The notes below the pieces were generated by a model, which was given only the letters and a program-made list of their open reading frames with translations, was not told the origin of the DNA and did not search any database. From positions 1 to 64,000 of the forward strand of contig CAJPFN010000056.1 of assembly GCA_905339215.1 (NCBI GenBank): DNA of 64,000 nt, read 5' to 3'. The position numbers and the translations under genes are program-made. Below, piece after piece: positions 43,053-50,243 of the stretch (its first letter is position 1; each line of letters begins with the position of its first letter). This DNA is from Rhizobiaceae bacterium. Lineage in GTDB: Bacteria; Pseudomonadota; Alphaproteobacteria; Rhizobiales; Rhizobiaceae.

Positions 43053-43751
43053 ATGCATGGAATCGACGACTCAGCGTCCGAACTGAAAGAAGATGGTCGC
43101 CTGCTGCGCGGAGAGGCGACACGCGAGAAGGTGCTGAATGCCGCAGAGCGGTTGTTCGGCGAACATGGCTTCGACGGCGTGTCTATTCGGCAGATCGCCA
43201 AGGAAGCCGGCGTCACGCTGGGCGTGGTCGGCTTCCACGGTGGTGCCAAGTTCGATCTGTTTCAGACCGTACTGAGACGCCGCGTCAACAAACTTACGGC
43301 GGAGCGGGATCGGCGGCTCGCGGACCTGCAGTCGGGCGACGCGCCGCCGACCCTTAAGGCCCTCATGGACGCCTACATCTCGCCCTATGTCGAGGTGGCG
43401 TCTGCCGATGACCCGCAATGGCGCGCCTATGCCCGGCTGATCGCGACGTGCGTCAGCGACGACCGATGGTATCCGAGCGTTGGCGAACTCTATGACCCGA
43501 TGGCGCGGAAATACCTTGCTGCCATTGCGGCCCTCCATCCCGATATAGACCGCGACAAGCTAGCGACCGCATTTGTTCTGTCGGTGGCTGCCATGTTGTC
43601 GATCGTCGCGTCTCGCATACGTATCGCGGCTTTGTCCGAAAGGAACGGCCGGGATGGGCGCGCCCCTGCCGCAGCCCTCGCCTACCGGGACGTACTGGTC
43701 GATTTCTGCGCCGGCGGCATTGATGCGGCAATCCTCTCCGAGCGGGATTGA
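43053..43751 (+). CDS. TetR family regulator
   Basis: 232-residue regulator. The helix-turn-helix is EKVLNAAERLFGEHGFDGVSIRQIAKEAGV, with an unusual TLGVVGFHGGAKFDLF where LYYHF-type residues normally sit. The ATG at 43053 is preferred over a TTG at 43032. It is divergent from the ABC/hydrolase operon and is its probable regulator. The stretch 43752-43918 contains no gene. Confidence 0.87.
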   Translation: MHGIDDSASELKEDGRLLRGEATREKVLNAAERLFGEHGFDGVSIRQIAKEAGVTLGVVGFHGGAKFDLFQTVLRRRVNKLTAERDRRLADLQSGDAPPTLKALMDAYISPYVEVASADDPQWRAYARLIATCVSDDRWYPSVGELYDPMARKYLAAIAALHPDIDRDKLATAFVLSVAAMLSIVASRIRIAALSERNGRDGRAPAAALAYRDVLVDFCAGGIDAAILSERD

Positions 43752-43918
43752 GCACACCTTCTTGGCGGGCATCCGGTCACGGTGGAGAGCGGACCAAGGC
43801 GACGAGCAGCATGTAGCCGCTCGCACGCCGAGGGCCGGCGAAAGCACCGACGAGAACCATCGCCAGAATGAAGCCGGGTCGGCGCCGGCACGATGTATCC
43901 CGATTGCCTCGTTCGCCT

Positions 43919-44398
43919 CTAGCGACCCCCGAGCGCCGCCGGATCGACGTCTGCGAGACCGTCGGCCAGGCGCCGCAGAAGCCCGGCGAGAATCGCGGAA
44001 TCCCTTGCGCCGAGCCTCTCCCGCAGGACGCGGTCGAATGCGAGGGCCTGCCGGCCGAGATCGGCGAAGGCAGACCGCCCGCGGTCGGTGAGCGACAGGA
44101 TCTCCGAGCGCCGGTCCTCCTCGCTCGGCCTGCGGCTCAGCAGTCCCGCACTCTCCAGCGCGGCGATGCCGCGACTGACCTTGGTCTTGTCGACATGGCT
44201 CAGGTCGCAGATCTCGCGGGCGGTCAGGGCGCCGAACTTGCCGAGATGGGCCATGATCCGCCACTGCGTCCGCGTCATGCCGTAGCTGTCGCGATAGAGC
44301 GGCAGAAAGTTGCGGGACGCGGCTTCCGCGGCCTGATTCAGGAGGTAAGGCAGGAAGCTCTGCAGGTCGAAGTCGACGTTGGATAGGGTCGCTGGCAT
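43919..44398 (-). CDS. MarR family regulator, probable homogentisate regulator
   Basis: 159-residue winged-helix protein. [47 protein letters not shown] spans the DNA-binding helices, and [12 protein letters not shown] the wing. The frame extends upstream to 44563, but the ATG at 44398 begins the homologous part. It is divergent from hmgA, whose promoter contains a perfect palindrome, so it most likely represses hmgA until homogentisate or a related acid binds. Confidence 0.87.
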   Translation of the reverse strand: MPATLSNVDFDLQSFLPYLLNQAAEAASRNFLPLYRDSYGMTRTQWRIMAHLGKFGALTAREICDLSHVDKTKVSRGIAALESAGLLSRRPSEEDRRSEILSLTDRGRSAFADLGRQALAFDRVLRERLGARDSAILAGLLRRLADGLADVDPAALGGR

Positions 44399-44542
44399 GG
44401 CACTGTCGGGGAAAGCGCGGTTTCGGTTACCAATCGCATAGCCCGACGGGCAAGTCACGATCCCGACGTCCCCCGGCCCGTTTGCCGGTGCGGCGGTCGC
44501 AGTTGCCGTGGCGACAGATCGGGCCTCCGCGGGAAACTCATG

Positions 44543-44570
44543 TTGACAAAGTTGCGTTTGCAACTATAAA
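44543..44570 (+). promoter_or_regulatory. hmgA promoter with embedded MarR operator
   Basis: TTGACA (44543-44548) and TATAAA (44565-44570) are separated by 16 bp. The spacer holds the perfect inverted repeat AGTTGC-GTTT-GCAACT (44550-44565). A repressor there would cover the RNA polymerase contact sites. The ATG of hmgA is 43 bp downstream. Confidence 0.72.
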
Positions 44571-44613
44571 GCCGAACCATTCGATCCGGGGAACGGACCT
44601 TGAGGAGGCTCTG

Positions 44614-45969
44614 ATGACCACGCATGCCCTGCCCGCCGGCATGATCCGCGCCTTGTCGGGCAACGGCCCGCATGAAGGCTACATGCCGGGCTTCGCCAAC
44701 GACTTCGAGACGGAGGCGCTTCCGGGCGCCCTGCCCCAGGGCCAGAACAGCCCGCAGAAGTGCAATTACGGGCTCTACGCCGAGCAACTCTCGGGCTCGG
44801 CCTTCACCAAACCCCATCCGGAGCGCACCTGGTGCTACCGGATCCGTCCCAGCGTCAAGCACACGACAACCTTCCAGAAGGTCGACGTCCCCGACTGGAA
44901 ATCTGCGCCGAACATGCTGCCGGACGTCATCAGCCTCGGCCAGTACCGCTGGGATCCGATCCCGCACGCAAAGGCCGACGTGACCTGGGTCACGGGCATG
45001 AAGACCGTCACGACGGCCGGCGACGTGAACACGCAGACCGGCATGGCCGCGCATGTCTACCTCGTCACCCGGTCGATGCAGGACGAATATTTCTACTCCG
45101 CCGACGGCGAGCTTCTCGTGGTGCCGCAGGAAGGCCGGCTGCGCTTCTGCACCGAGCTCGGCGTCATCGACCTCGAGCCGAAAGAGATCGCGATCCTGCC
45201 GCGCGGGCTGGTCTATCGCGTGGAGGTGCTGGAGGGTCCGTGCCGCGGCTTCGTCTGCGAGAACTACGGCGTTCCCTTCACCCTGCCCAACCGCGGCCCC
45301 ATCGGCGCCAACTGCCTCGCCAATCCCCGCGACTTCAAGGCGCCGGTCGCCGCGTTCGAGGACCGCGAGACGCCGAGTCGCGTCATCCTGAAGTGGTGCG
45401 GCCAGTTCCACGAGACGAAGATCGGCCACAGCCCGCTCGACGTCGTCGCCTGGCACGGCAACTATGCGCCGTTCAAGTACGACCTGCGCACCTATTCCCC
45501 GGTCGGCGCCATCCTGTTCGACCATCCCGATCCGTCGATCTTCACGGTGCTGACGGCGCCCTCGGGGCTGGAGGGAACGGCCAACATCGACTTCGTCCTG
45601 TTCCGCGAGCGCTGGCTGGTCGCCGAGCACAGCTTCCGGCCGCCCTGGTACCACAAGAACGTCATGTCCGAGCTGATGGGCAACATCTACGGCGTCTACG
45701 ATGCCAAGCCCGACGGCTTCGCTCCGGGCGGCATGAGCCTGCACAACTGCATGCTGCCGCACGGGCCCGATCGCAGGGCCTTCGAGGGCGCTTCGAACGC
45801 CGCGCTGAAGCCGGAGAAGCTGGACGAGACGATGTCGTTCATGTTCGAGACGCGCTTCCCGCAGCACGTGACGGAATGGGCCGCGAGGAACGCGCCCCTG
45901 CAGGACAACTACATCGAGTGCTGGGACAGCCTCGACAAGAAGTTCGACGGCAAGCCCGGCGTGAAGTGA
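44614..45969 (+). CDS. hmgA: Homogentisate 1,2-dioxygenase
   Basis: 451-residue Fe(II) dioxygenase of tyrosine/phenylalanine breakdown, opening homogentisate to maleylacetoacetate. [19 protein letters not shown] and [14 protein letters not shown] are N-terminal signatures; the iron ligands lie in the C-terminal cupin ([14 protein letters not shown], then [12 protein letters not shown]). Length is typical. TTGAGGAGGC precedes the ATG at 44614; the open frame upstream runs through the promoter. The usual partners maiA and fahA do not follow; the next gene is on the other strand. It is therefore a single-gene unit here. Confidence 0.97.
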   Translation: MTTHALPAGMIRALSGNGPHEGYMPGFANDFETEALPGALPQGQNSPQKCNYGLYAEQLSGSAFTKPHPERTWCYRIRPSVKHTTTFQKVDVPDWKSAPNMLPDVISLGQYRWDPIPHAKADVTWVTGMKTVTTAGDVNTQTGMAAHVYLVTRSMQDEYFYSADGELLVVPQEGRLRFCTELGVIDLEPKEIAILPRGLVYRVEVLEGPCRGFVCENYGVPFTLPNRGPIGANCLANPRDFKAPVAAFEDRETPSRVILKWCGQFHETKIGHSPLDVVAWHGNYAPFKYDLRTYSPVGAILFDHPDPSIFTVLTAPSGLEGTANIDFVLFRERWLVAEHSFRPPWYHKNVMSELMGNIYGVYDAKPDGFAPGGMSLHNCMLPHGPDRRAFEGASNAALKPEKLDETMSFMFETRFPQHVTEWAARNAPLQDNYIECWDSLDKKFDGKPGVK

Positions 45970-46062
45970 CCGGAGCGGCGCGCGCCGAAGAGAGGCAGAA
46001 GCCGCGACTCCTGCGACTTCCGACCGGTCGCCGTCACCGCCGCGAACCGTGTCGCGTGCGGC

Positions 46063-47415
46063 TCATGGCCTCGTCCCCGCGTCTGCCGCGCCGGCGAGCC
46101 GGACGCTCGCCTCGAACCCGGTCTGGCTGCCTGGACGCGGTGACCTGAGTTCCAGCGCGCCACCGATGCGGTCCGCGATGGTGGAGACGATGGACAGGCC
46201 GATGCCGTTGCCGCGGCCCGCCGCGCCGCTGCGCTCGAAGCGATCTGAAAGCCTCGCCAGGATCTCGGCCGGCACGACCGGGCCTTCGTTGGACACCGAC
46301 AGCGTCCCGTCGGGTGAAAGCGCAACTTCCACGGGGGAGGACTGGCTTCCGTGGCGCAGCGCGTTCTCGATCAGGTTGCGGCAGAGGATTCCGATCGCGT
46401 CGGGATCGGCGGCGGACATGACCGGCGTATCGGGCACGCTGAGCAGGATTCGCCCGGTCCGCTCGTTCCGCCGCATGTCTCCGATCACGACGTCCAGCGT
46501 ATCGCGCAGGTCGGTCTCCCGGTCGAGTTTCAGCCGCCCCCCTTCCGCGCGGGCCAGTTGCATCAGCCGCTCGGCGCGCGCCGTCAGCCGCTTGAGGGTG
46601 ACCTCGATGTCGGCTCCGCGCTGCGCCGTCTGAGGCTCGGCGGTTTCCTTCCGGATGCGCTGCGCCTGGGCGATCGCGCCGGCGAGCGGCGTCCTCAATT
46701 CGTGGGCCGTGTTCTCCGCGAGGGTACGCTCCGCCGCGAACGCCGCCCGAAGCCTCTCGAGCAGCGCGTTCATGCTGACCGCCAGCGGAGCGACTTCGCT
46801 CGGCAGGTCGCCGGAGGCGACCGGCGCCATGTCCTTCTCGCTCCGCGTCTCGAGCTGTTCGCGGAACGCCCGCAAAGGCCGCGTGCCCTGTCTCACCGCG
46901 AAGACGATCGCCGCGAACGCGGCGGGAATCACCAGCAGGACGGGGAGGCCGAGCACCATCTGCATTTCCTCGATGACCGCGTCCTGATGCGCCAGTGGCT
47001 GCGCCACCGTGATGCGGATCGTGCCCTGCAGCGCCTCCTCGCTGTAGAGGCGGTGCGTCGCGGTCCGGCCGAAGCCGGCTCCGCCATAGGGCGGGAAGGC
47101 GGAAAGGTCTGCCGCGTGCGACTGGAGCAGGACCGTTCCCTTGTCGTCCCGGACGACGTAGGTGAAGAGTTCGTCGTGGCTCCGGATCGTCCCGAGTTTC
47201 TGGCTGGCGACATCTCCCTCCTCCCGTCCAACAATGTCGACGACCGCGAGCGGGAGCAGGCGCTGCGTGGTCTCCTGCAGCGAGGAATCGAAGACCTCCT
47301 CGATCTCGTGCCTCAGCAGGACGGCGGTCGTCCAGGCCGCACCGATCCAGATCACGAGCAGGATAGCGCCGAGCGACAGGAGCAGCCTGCCCTGGAGGCT
47401 TCCGGGAGCTTTCAT
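46063..47415 (-). CDS. Two-component sensor histidine kinase
   Basis: 450-residue membrane kinase. Helices at about 12-34 and 153-174 enclose a periplasmic sensor domain of about 120 residues. A HAMP-like linker follows, then the H-box ENTAHELRTPL with His238, N-box CRNLIENALRHG, and ATP lid GNGIGLSIV. The ATG at 47415 overlaps the response-regulator stop by 4 bp. The pair resembles QseC/TctE-type systems. It diverges from the PepSY/b561/flavin/metal genes, which are its likely targets; the signal could be metal or periplasmic redox state. Confidence 0.9.
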   Translation of the reverse strand: MKAPGSLQGRLLLSLGAILLVIWIGAAWTTAVLLRHEIEEVFDSSLQETTQRLLPLAVVDIVGREEGDVASQKLGTIRSHDELFTYVVRDDKGTVLLQSHAADLSAFPPYGGAGFGRTATHRLYSEEALQGTIRITVAQPLAHQDAVIEEMQMVLGLPVLLVIPAAFAAIVFAVRQGTRPLRAFREQLETRSEKDMAPVASGDLPSEVAPLAVSMNALLERLRAAFAAERTLAENTAHELRTPLAGAIAQAQRIRKETAEPQTAQRGADIEVTLKRLTARAERLMQLARAEGGRLKLDRETDLRDTLDVVIGDMRRNERTGRILLSVPDTPVMSAADPDAIGILCRNLIENALRHGSQSSPVEVALSPDGTLSVSNEGPVVPAEILARLSDRFERSGAAGRGNGIGLSIVSTIADRIGGALELRSPRPGSQTGFEASVRLAGAADAGTRP

Positions 47416-48071
47416 GCCTGGGCGAGCCTGTAGCCGAGGCCGCGTTCGGTTTCGATCAGATCCGTGCCGAGCTTCTTGCGCAGCCGGCTCACATGAACCT
47501 CGATCGTGTTGCTCTCGATCTCGGCGTCGAAATCGTAGAGCTTCTCCTCGAGCTGCGCCTTCGATAGGAGCTGGCCCGGCCGGGCGAGGAAGGATTCGAG
47601 CAGAGCCCACTCGCGCGCCGTGAGTTGCACGGGCCTGCCGTCCCGGCGCACGCTCCGGCGCGCTATGTCGATGTCGAGCGCCCGGTGCCGGATGATGGGG
47701 TTGGGATTGCCGGAATAGCGGCGGGCGACTGAGCCGATACGCGCCGACAGCTCGTCCAGGTCGAACGGCTTGACGAGGTAGTCGTCGGCGCCGGCCTTCA
47801 GACCTTCGATCCTGTCGGAGACCTGGTCGAGAGCGGTCAGGATGATGACGGGCGTCGCGTTTCCCGCGGCGCGGAGCGCCTTGAGGAAGACGATGCCGCG
47901 CCCGTCGGGGAGCATGAGGTCAAGCAGGATCAGGTCGTATCCGGCACCCGCCATCGCGTCGCGCGCCGCGTCGAGGCGCATCGCCCAGTCGACCGAGTGC
48001 CCGTCCGCCGCGATCTGGTCGCGCACGGCCGTACCCAGCACGGCATCGTCCTCTATCAGCAGGATACGCAT
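47412..48071 (-). CDS. OmpR-family response regulator
   Basis: 219-residue regulator. Receiver domain residues 1-115 with phospho-acceptor Asp51 (LILLDLMLPDG), switch Thr in VIILTALD and Lys in DYLVKPFDL; winged-helix output about 125-219 ending in TIEVHVSRLRKKLG and ERGLGYRLA. It starts at the ATG at 48071, with a longer frame possible. It is followed by the kinase gene. The bipartite 46-bp elements upstream of the divergent genes are probable binding sites. Confidence 0.92.
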   Translation of the reverse strand: MRILLIEDDAVLGTAVRDQIAADGHSVDWAMRLDAARDAMAGAGYDLILLDLMLPDGRGIVFLKALRAAGNATPVIILTALDQVSDRIEGLKAGADDYLVKPFDLDELSARIGSVARRYSGNPNPIIRHRALDIDIARRSVRRDGRPVQLTAREWALLESFLARPGQLLSKAQLEEKLYDFDAEIESNTIEVHVSRLRKKLGTDLIETERGLGYRLAQA

Positions 48072-48114
48072 GTCCAGACATCCTTCCACGGCCGCAGTGC
48101 TTACTGACCGCCGA

Positions 48115-48160
48115 TCCTGACGGCTTGCTGAAGCGAAACGCTGTCCAACTTCAGGATGGC
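48115..48160. promoter_or_regulatory. Bipartite regulatory element, copy 1
   Basis: TCCTGACGGCTTGCTGAAGC (48115-48134), 16 bases, then TCAGGATGGC (48151-48160). The same parts with the same spacing recur at 49241-49286. This copy lies between the response-regulator gene and the PepSY gene, so it could serve both directions. Confidence 0.65.
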
Positions 48161-48214
48161 GTAAGTTTGATCCCGCAGGGTCGCCGCAAGTTCAAGTCAA
48201 TGGAGTAGTGCGCC

Positions 48215-48526
48215 GTGCGGTTCGCCCTGGCAATTCTCGCGTGTGTCGCGGTCTTTCCCGTCGGCGCCGCACTCGCCGACGATGACTGTTTCGTGCCGAT
48301 GGCCGACTGGAAGCCGCGGGAGGCCGTCGCCGCGATGGCGGCCGATCTCGGCTGGACCGTGCGCCGGATCAAGATCGACGACGGCTGCTACGAGATCGTC
48401 GGCACCGATGCCGATGGAAAGCCGATCGAGGTGACGGTCCATCCGGGAACCCTGGAAATCCTCGAGATCGAGCACAGGGACAAGCGGGATCGCCAGCGTG
48501 ACAGGGAAGGCCGCCATGACGACTGA
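48215..48526 (+). CDS. Small secreted PepSY-domain protein
   Basis: 103-residue protein with a Sec signal peptide (cleavage near AALADDD) and one PepSY fold of about 60 residues (AVAAMAADLGWTVRRIKIDDG, then GKPIEVTVHPGTLEI). The tail is rich in Asp, Arg and His. It starts with GTG. It overlaps the cytochrome b561 gene by 11 bp. PepSY proteins paired with b-type cytochromes and two-component systems are common in periplasmic redox and metal loci. Confidence 0.87.
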   Translation: MRFALAILACVAVFPVGAALADDDCFVPMADWKPREAVAAMAADLGWTVRRIKIDDGCYEIVGTDADGKPIEVTVHPGTLEILEIEHRDKRDRQRDREGRHDD

Positions 48527-49181
48527 TCCGATTGCCATCGATTCTTCCGCCACCCTGCGACGCGGTGCCGACGTCGTCCGCGTCTGGGATCCGCTGGTGC
48601 GGGTCTTCCACTGGGGTCTTGTCGCCGCGTTCGCCACCGCCTGGCTCTCGGCCGAGGAAATCCAGCCTCTCCACGAGATCGCCGGTTACGCGGTCGCTGC
48701 GCTGATCGGCTTCCGCATCGTGTGGGGCTTCGCCGGCGGCCGCTACGCCCGCTTCGCCCAGTTCGTCCGCGGACCCCGCGCCACGCTCGCCTATATCGGA
48801 GACGTCGCGAAAGGACGCGAGCGCCGCTATCTCGGGCACAATCCGGCCGGTGCGGCGATGGTTGTCGCTATCCTCGTGACACTGTCGGGAACCGCCCTGA
48901 CGGGATGGCTCATGGCGGAGCCGGAGCGCGCCACGGCGGTCTCCGGGCAACTGGCGATCGTAGCTCCCGCCCTGGCCGATGACGACGACGGCGGCGGCGT
49001 TGAACGGGAGGCCGATGGCGCGCTCAAGGAGGTCCACGAGACGCTCGCCAACGCGATGCTGCTCCTCGTCGCCCTCCATCTCGGCGGCGTGGCCCTGGCC
49101 TCGTTCCGCCATCGCGAAAACCTCGCCCGGGCCATGGTCACGGGCCGGAAGAGGGCAGCCGGACCGGGCGACGTCGCCTGA
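48516..49181 (+). CDS. Cytochrome b561-family membrane protein
   Basis: 221-residue di-heme-type membrane cytochrome with four helices. Candidate heme ligands are His in RVFHWGLV, PLHEIAGY, KEVHETLAN and VALHLGGVAL. A loop DDDDGGGVE faces one side. The ATG at 48516 is chosen. It would move electrons between quinone or a reductase and a periplasmic acceptor. It is co-transcribed with the PepSY protein and ends before a strong terminator. Confidence 0.88.
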   Translation: MTTDPIAIDSSATLRRGADVVRVWDPLVRVFHWGLVAAFATAWLSAEEIQPLHEIAGYAVAALIGFRIVWGFAGGRYARFAQFVRGPRATLAYIGDVAKGRERRYLGHNPAGAAMVVAILVTLSGTALTGWLMAEPERATAVSGQLAIVAPALADDDDGGGVEREADGALKEVHETLANAMLLLVALHLGGVALASFRHRENLARAMVTGRKRAAGPGDVA

Positions 49182-49212
49182 CGGGCCACCACCGCAGATC
49201 GAGGCATCCTGG

Positions 49213-49241
49213 CCCCGCCGTTCCGGCGGGGTCTTTCGTTT
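49213..49241 (+). terminator. Rho-independent terminator
   Basis: CCCCGCC (49213-49219), five-base loop, GGCGGGG (49225-49231), then TCTTTCGTTT. A strong GC stem with a T-rich tail, 31 bp after the b561 stop. Confidence 0.8.
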
Positions 49242-49286
49242 CCTGACGGCAAGCTGAAGCAGAAAGTCCGTTTGCGTCAGGAAGGC
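49241..49286 (+). promoter_or_regulatory. Bipartite regulatory element, copy 2
   Basis: TCCTGACGGCAAGCTGAAGC (49241-49260), 16 bases, then TCAGGAAGGC (49277-49286). Same order and spacing as copy 1. It lies 48 bp upstream of the poly-aspartate protein gene and so probably drives the second transcription unit. Confidence 0.65.
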
Positions 49287-49334
49287 ATCAGGCGGGCGTC
49301 GGACAAAGGGGGGCAGCAGAAAAGGAGAACTGCC

Positions 49335-49721
49335 ATGAGAAAGACCTTCGCAATACTGATCACGTCGACCGCGCTGGTTACGAGTGCGGGAATCCCCGCC
49401 TGGAGCGCGATGCACTGGGACGCGCGGCCGCACGAATCGCGCGAGGCCGTCGCTGACGCCTCCGACGATGGCGCGAACCTGCTGTTCGCGAGCGATCACC
49501 GCCGCCATGACCGGGACCATGAACGCCGCTTCGGTCGTGGCGACGATGACGACGACCGTTACGGCGACGACGACGATGATGACGACGATGACGACGATGA
49601 TGATGACGACGACTACGGCTACCGCGGCGGAGCGGCCGGCTTCGCTCCGGCGGGCGGCGCAACGCCTCCGAACAATGGCCTGTTCGGCAACGGCCCGGCG
49701 CCGAAGGTCAAGGTGAACTGA
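49335..49721 (+). CDS. Small secreted poly-aspartate protein
   Basis: 128-residue protein with a signal peptide (cleavage near IPAWSAMHW). A His/Arg/Asp-rich middle is followed by five Asp (70-74) and then 16 consecutive Asp (78-93, bases 49566-49613, mixed GAC/GAT codons). The C-terminus is Gly/Pro-rich. I do not recognise a family. The acid run could bind Fe, Mn or Ca in the periplasm, which fits the metal ATPase and VIT1-type genes downstream. The ATG at 49335 has AAAGGAGAA ahead. Confidence 0.75.
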   Translation: MRKTFAILITSTALVTSAGIPAWSAMHWDARPHESREAVADASDDGANLLFASDHRRHDRDHERRFGRGDDDDDRYGDDDDDDDDDDDDDDDDYGYRGGAAGFAPAGGATPPNNGLFGNGPAPKVKVN

Positions 49722-49761
49722 GCCTTACGCCGACTGCCTCGACCAACATCGGAGAACCGTC

Positions 49762-50232
49762 ATGAGAAAGATCCTCGCCGCCCTGGCGCTCACCACCGCG
49801 CTCACCCTTCCAGGCATCGCGATGGCACGGCCAGTGACACTGACCACCACGCTCAAGAGCTACGGCGGCGACGGCGCTTACCTCGCCATCTACGTCACCG
49901 ACGCGAAGGGCGCCTATGCCGGGACGCTCTGGATGGCGGGCGGCAAGGCCAAATATTACGAGCACCTGAGCGACTGGTACCGCGCGACCGGGGGCAACCG
50001 GGCCGAGATCAACGGCATCACCGGGGCCAGCGTCGGCGCCGGGCGTACGCTGGAGATCACGCTCGACCTTGCCGATGCCCTCTTCGATGCGGGCTACACG
50101 GTGCATGTCGATGCCGCAGTGGAAGACATGCGCGACAGCCCGAATGAGGTCGCCGTTCCGCTGACGGCGGCGGGGGCCGGGAAGACCGTTCAGGGTCGCC
50201 GCTACGTCGCCAGCTTCGGCTACGACATGTGA
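49762..50232 (+). CDS. DUF2271 periplasmic protein with flavinylation-like motif
   Basis: 156-residue secreted protein (signal peptide ends near AMARPV) of the DUF2271 family. NGITGAS (84-90) fits the (D/N)-x-x-(S/T)-G-A-(S/T) pattern on which ApbE attaches FMN through a phosphoester, Ser90 being the likely acceptor. With the adjacent membrane flavin reductase and ApbE, it is best read as a periplasmic flavin electron carrier. CGGAGAACC precedes the ATG. Confidence 0.82.
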   Translation: MRKILAALALTTALTLPGIAMARPVTLTTTLKSYGGDGAYLAIYVTDAKGAYAGTLWMAGGKAKYYEHLSDWYRATGGNRAEINGITGASVGAGRTLEITLDLADALFDAGYTVHVDAAVEDMRDSPNEVAVPLTAAGAGKTVQGRRYVASFGYDM

Positions 50233-50243
50233 GGGCGGAAGCC

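Noticed and set aside
49500-49613. Repeated GAC/GAT triplets as a possible CRISPR or microsatellite array
   Set aside because: There are no spacers; the triplets are in frame and encode an aspartate run inside a gene with a signal peptide.
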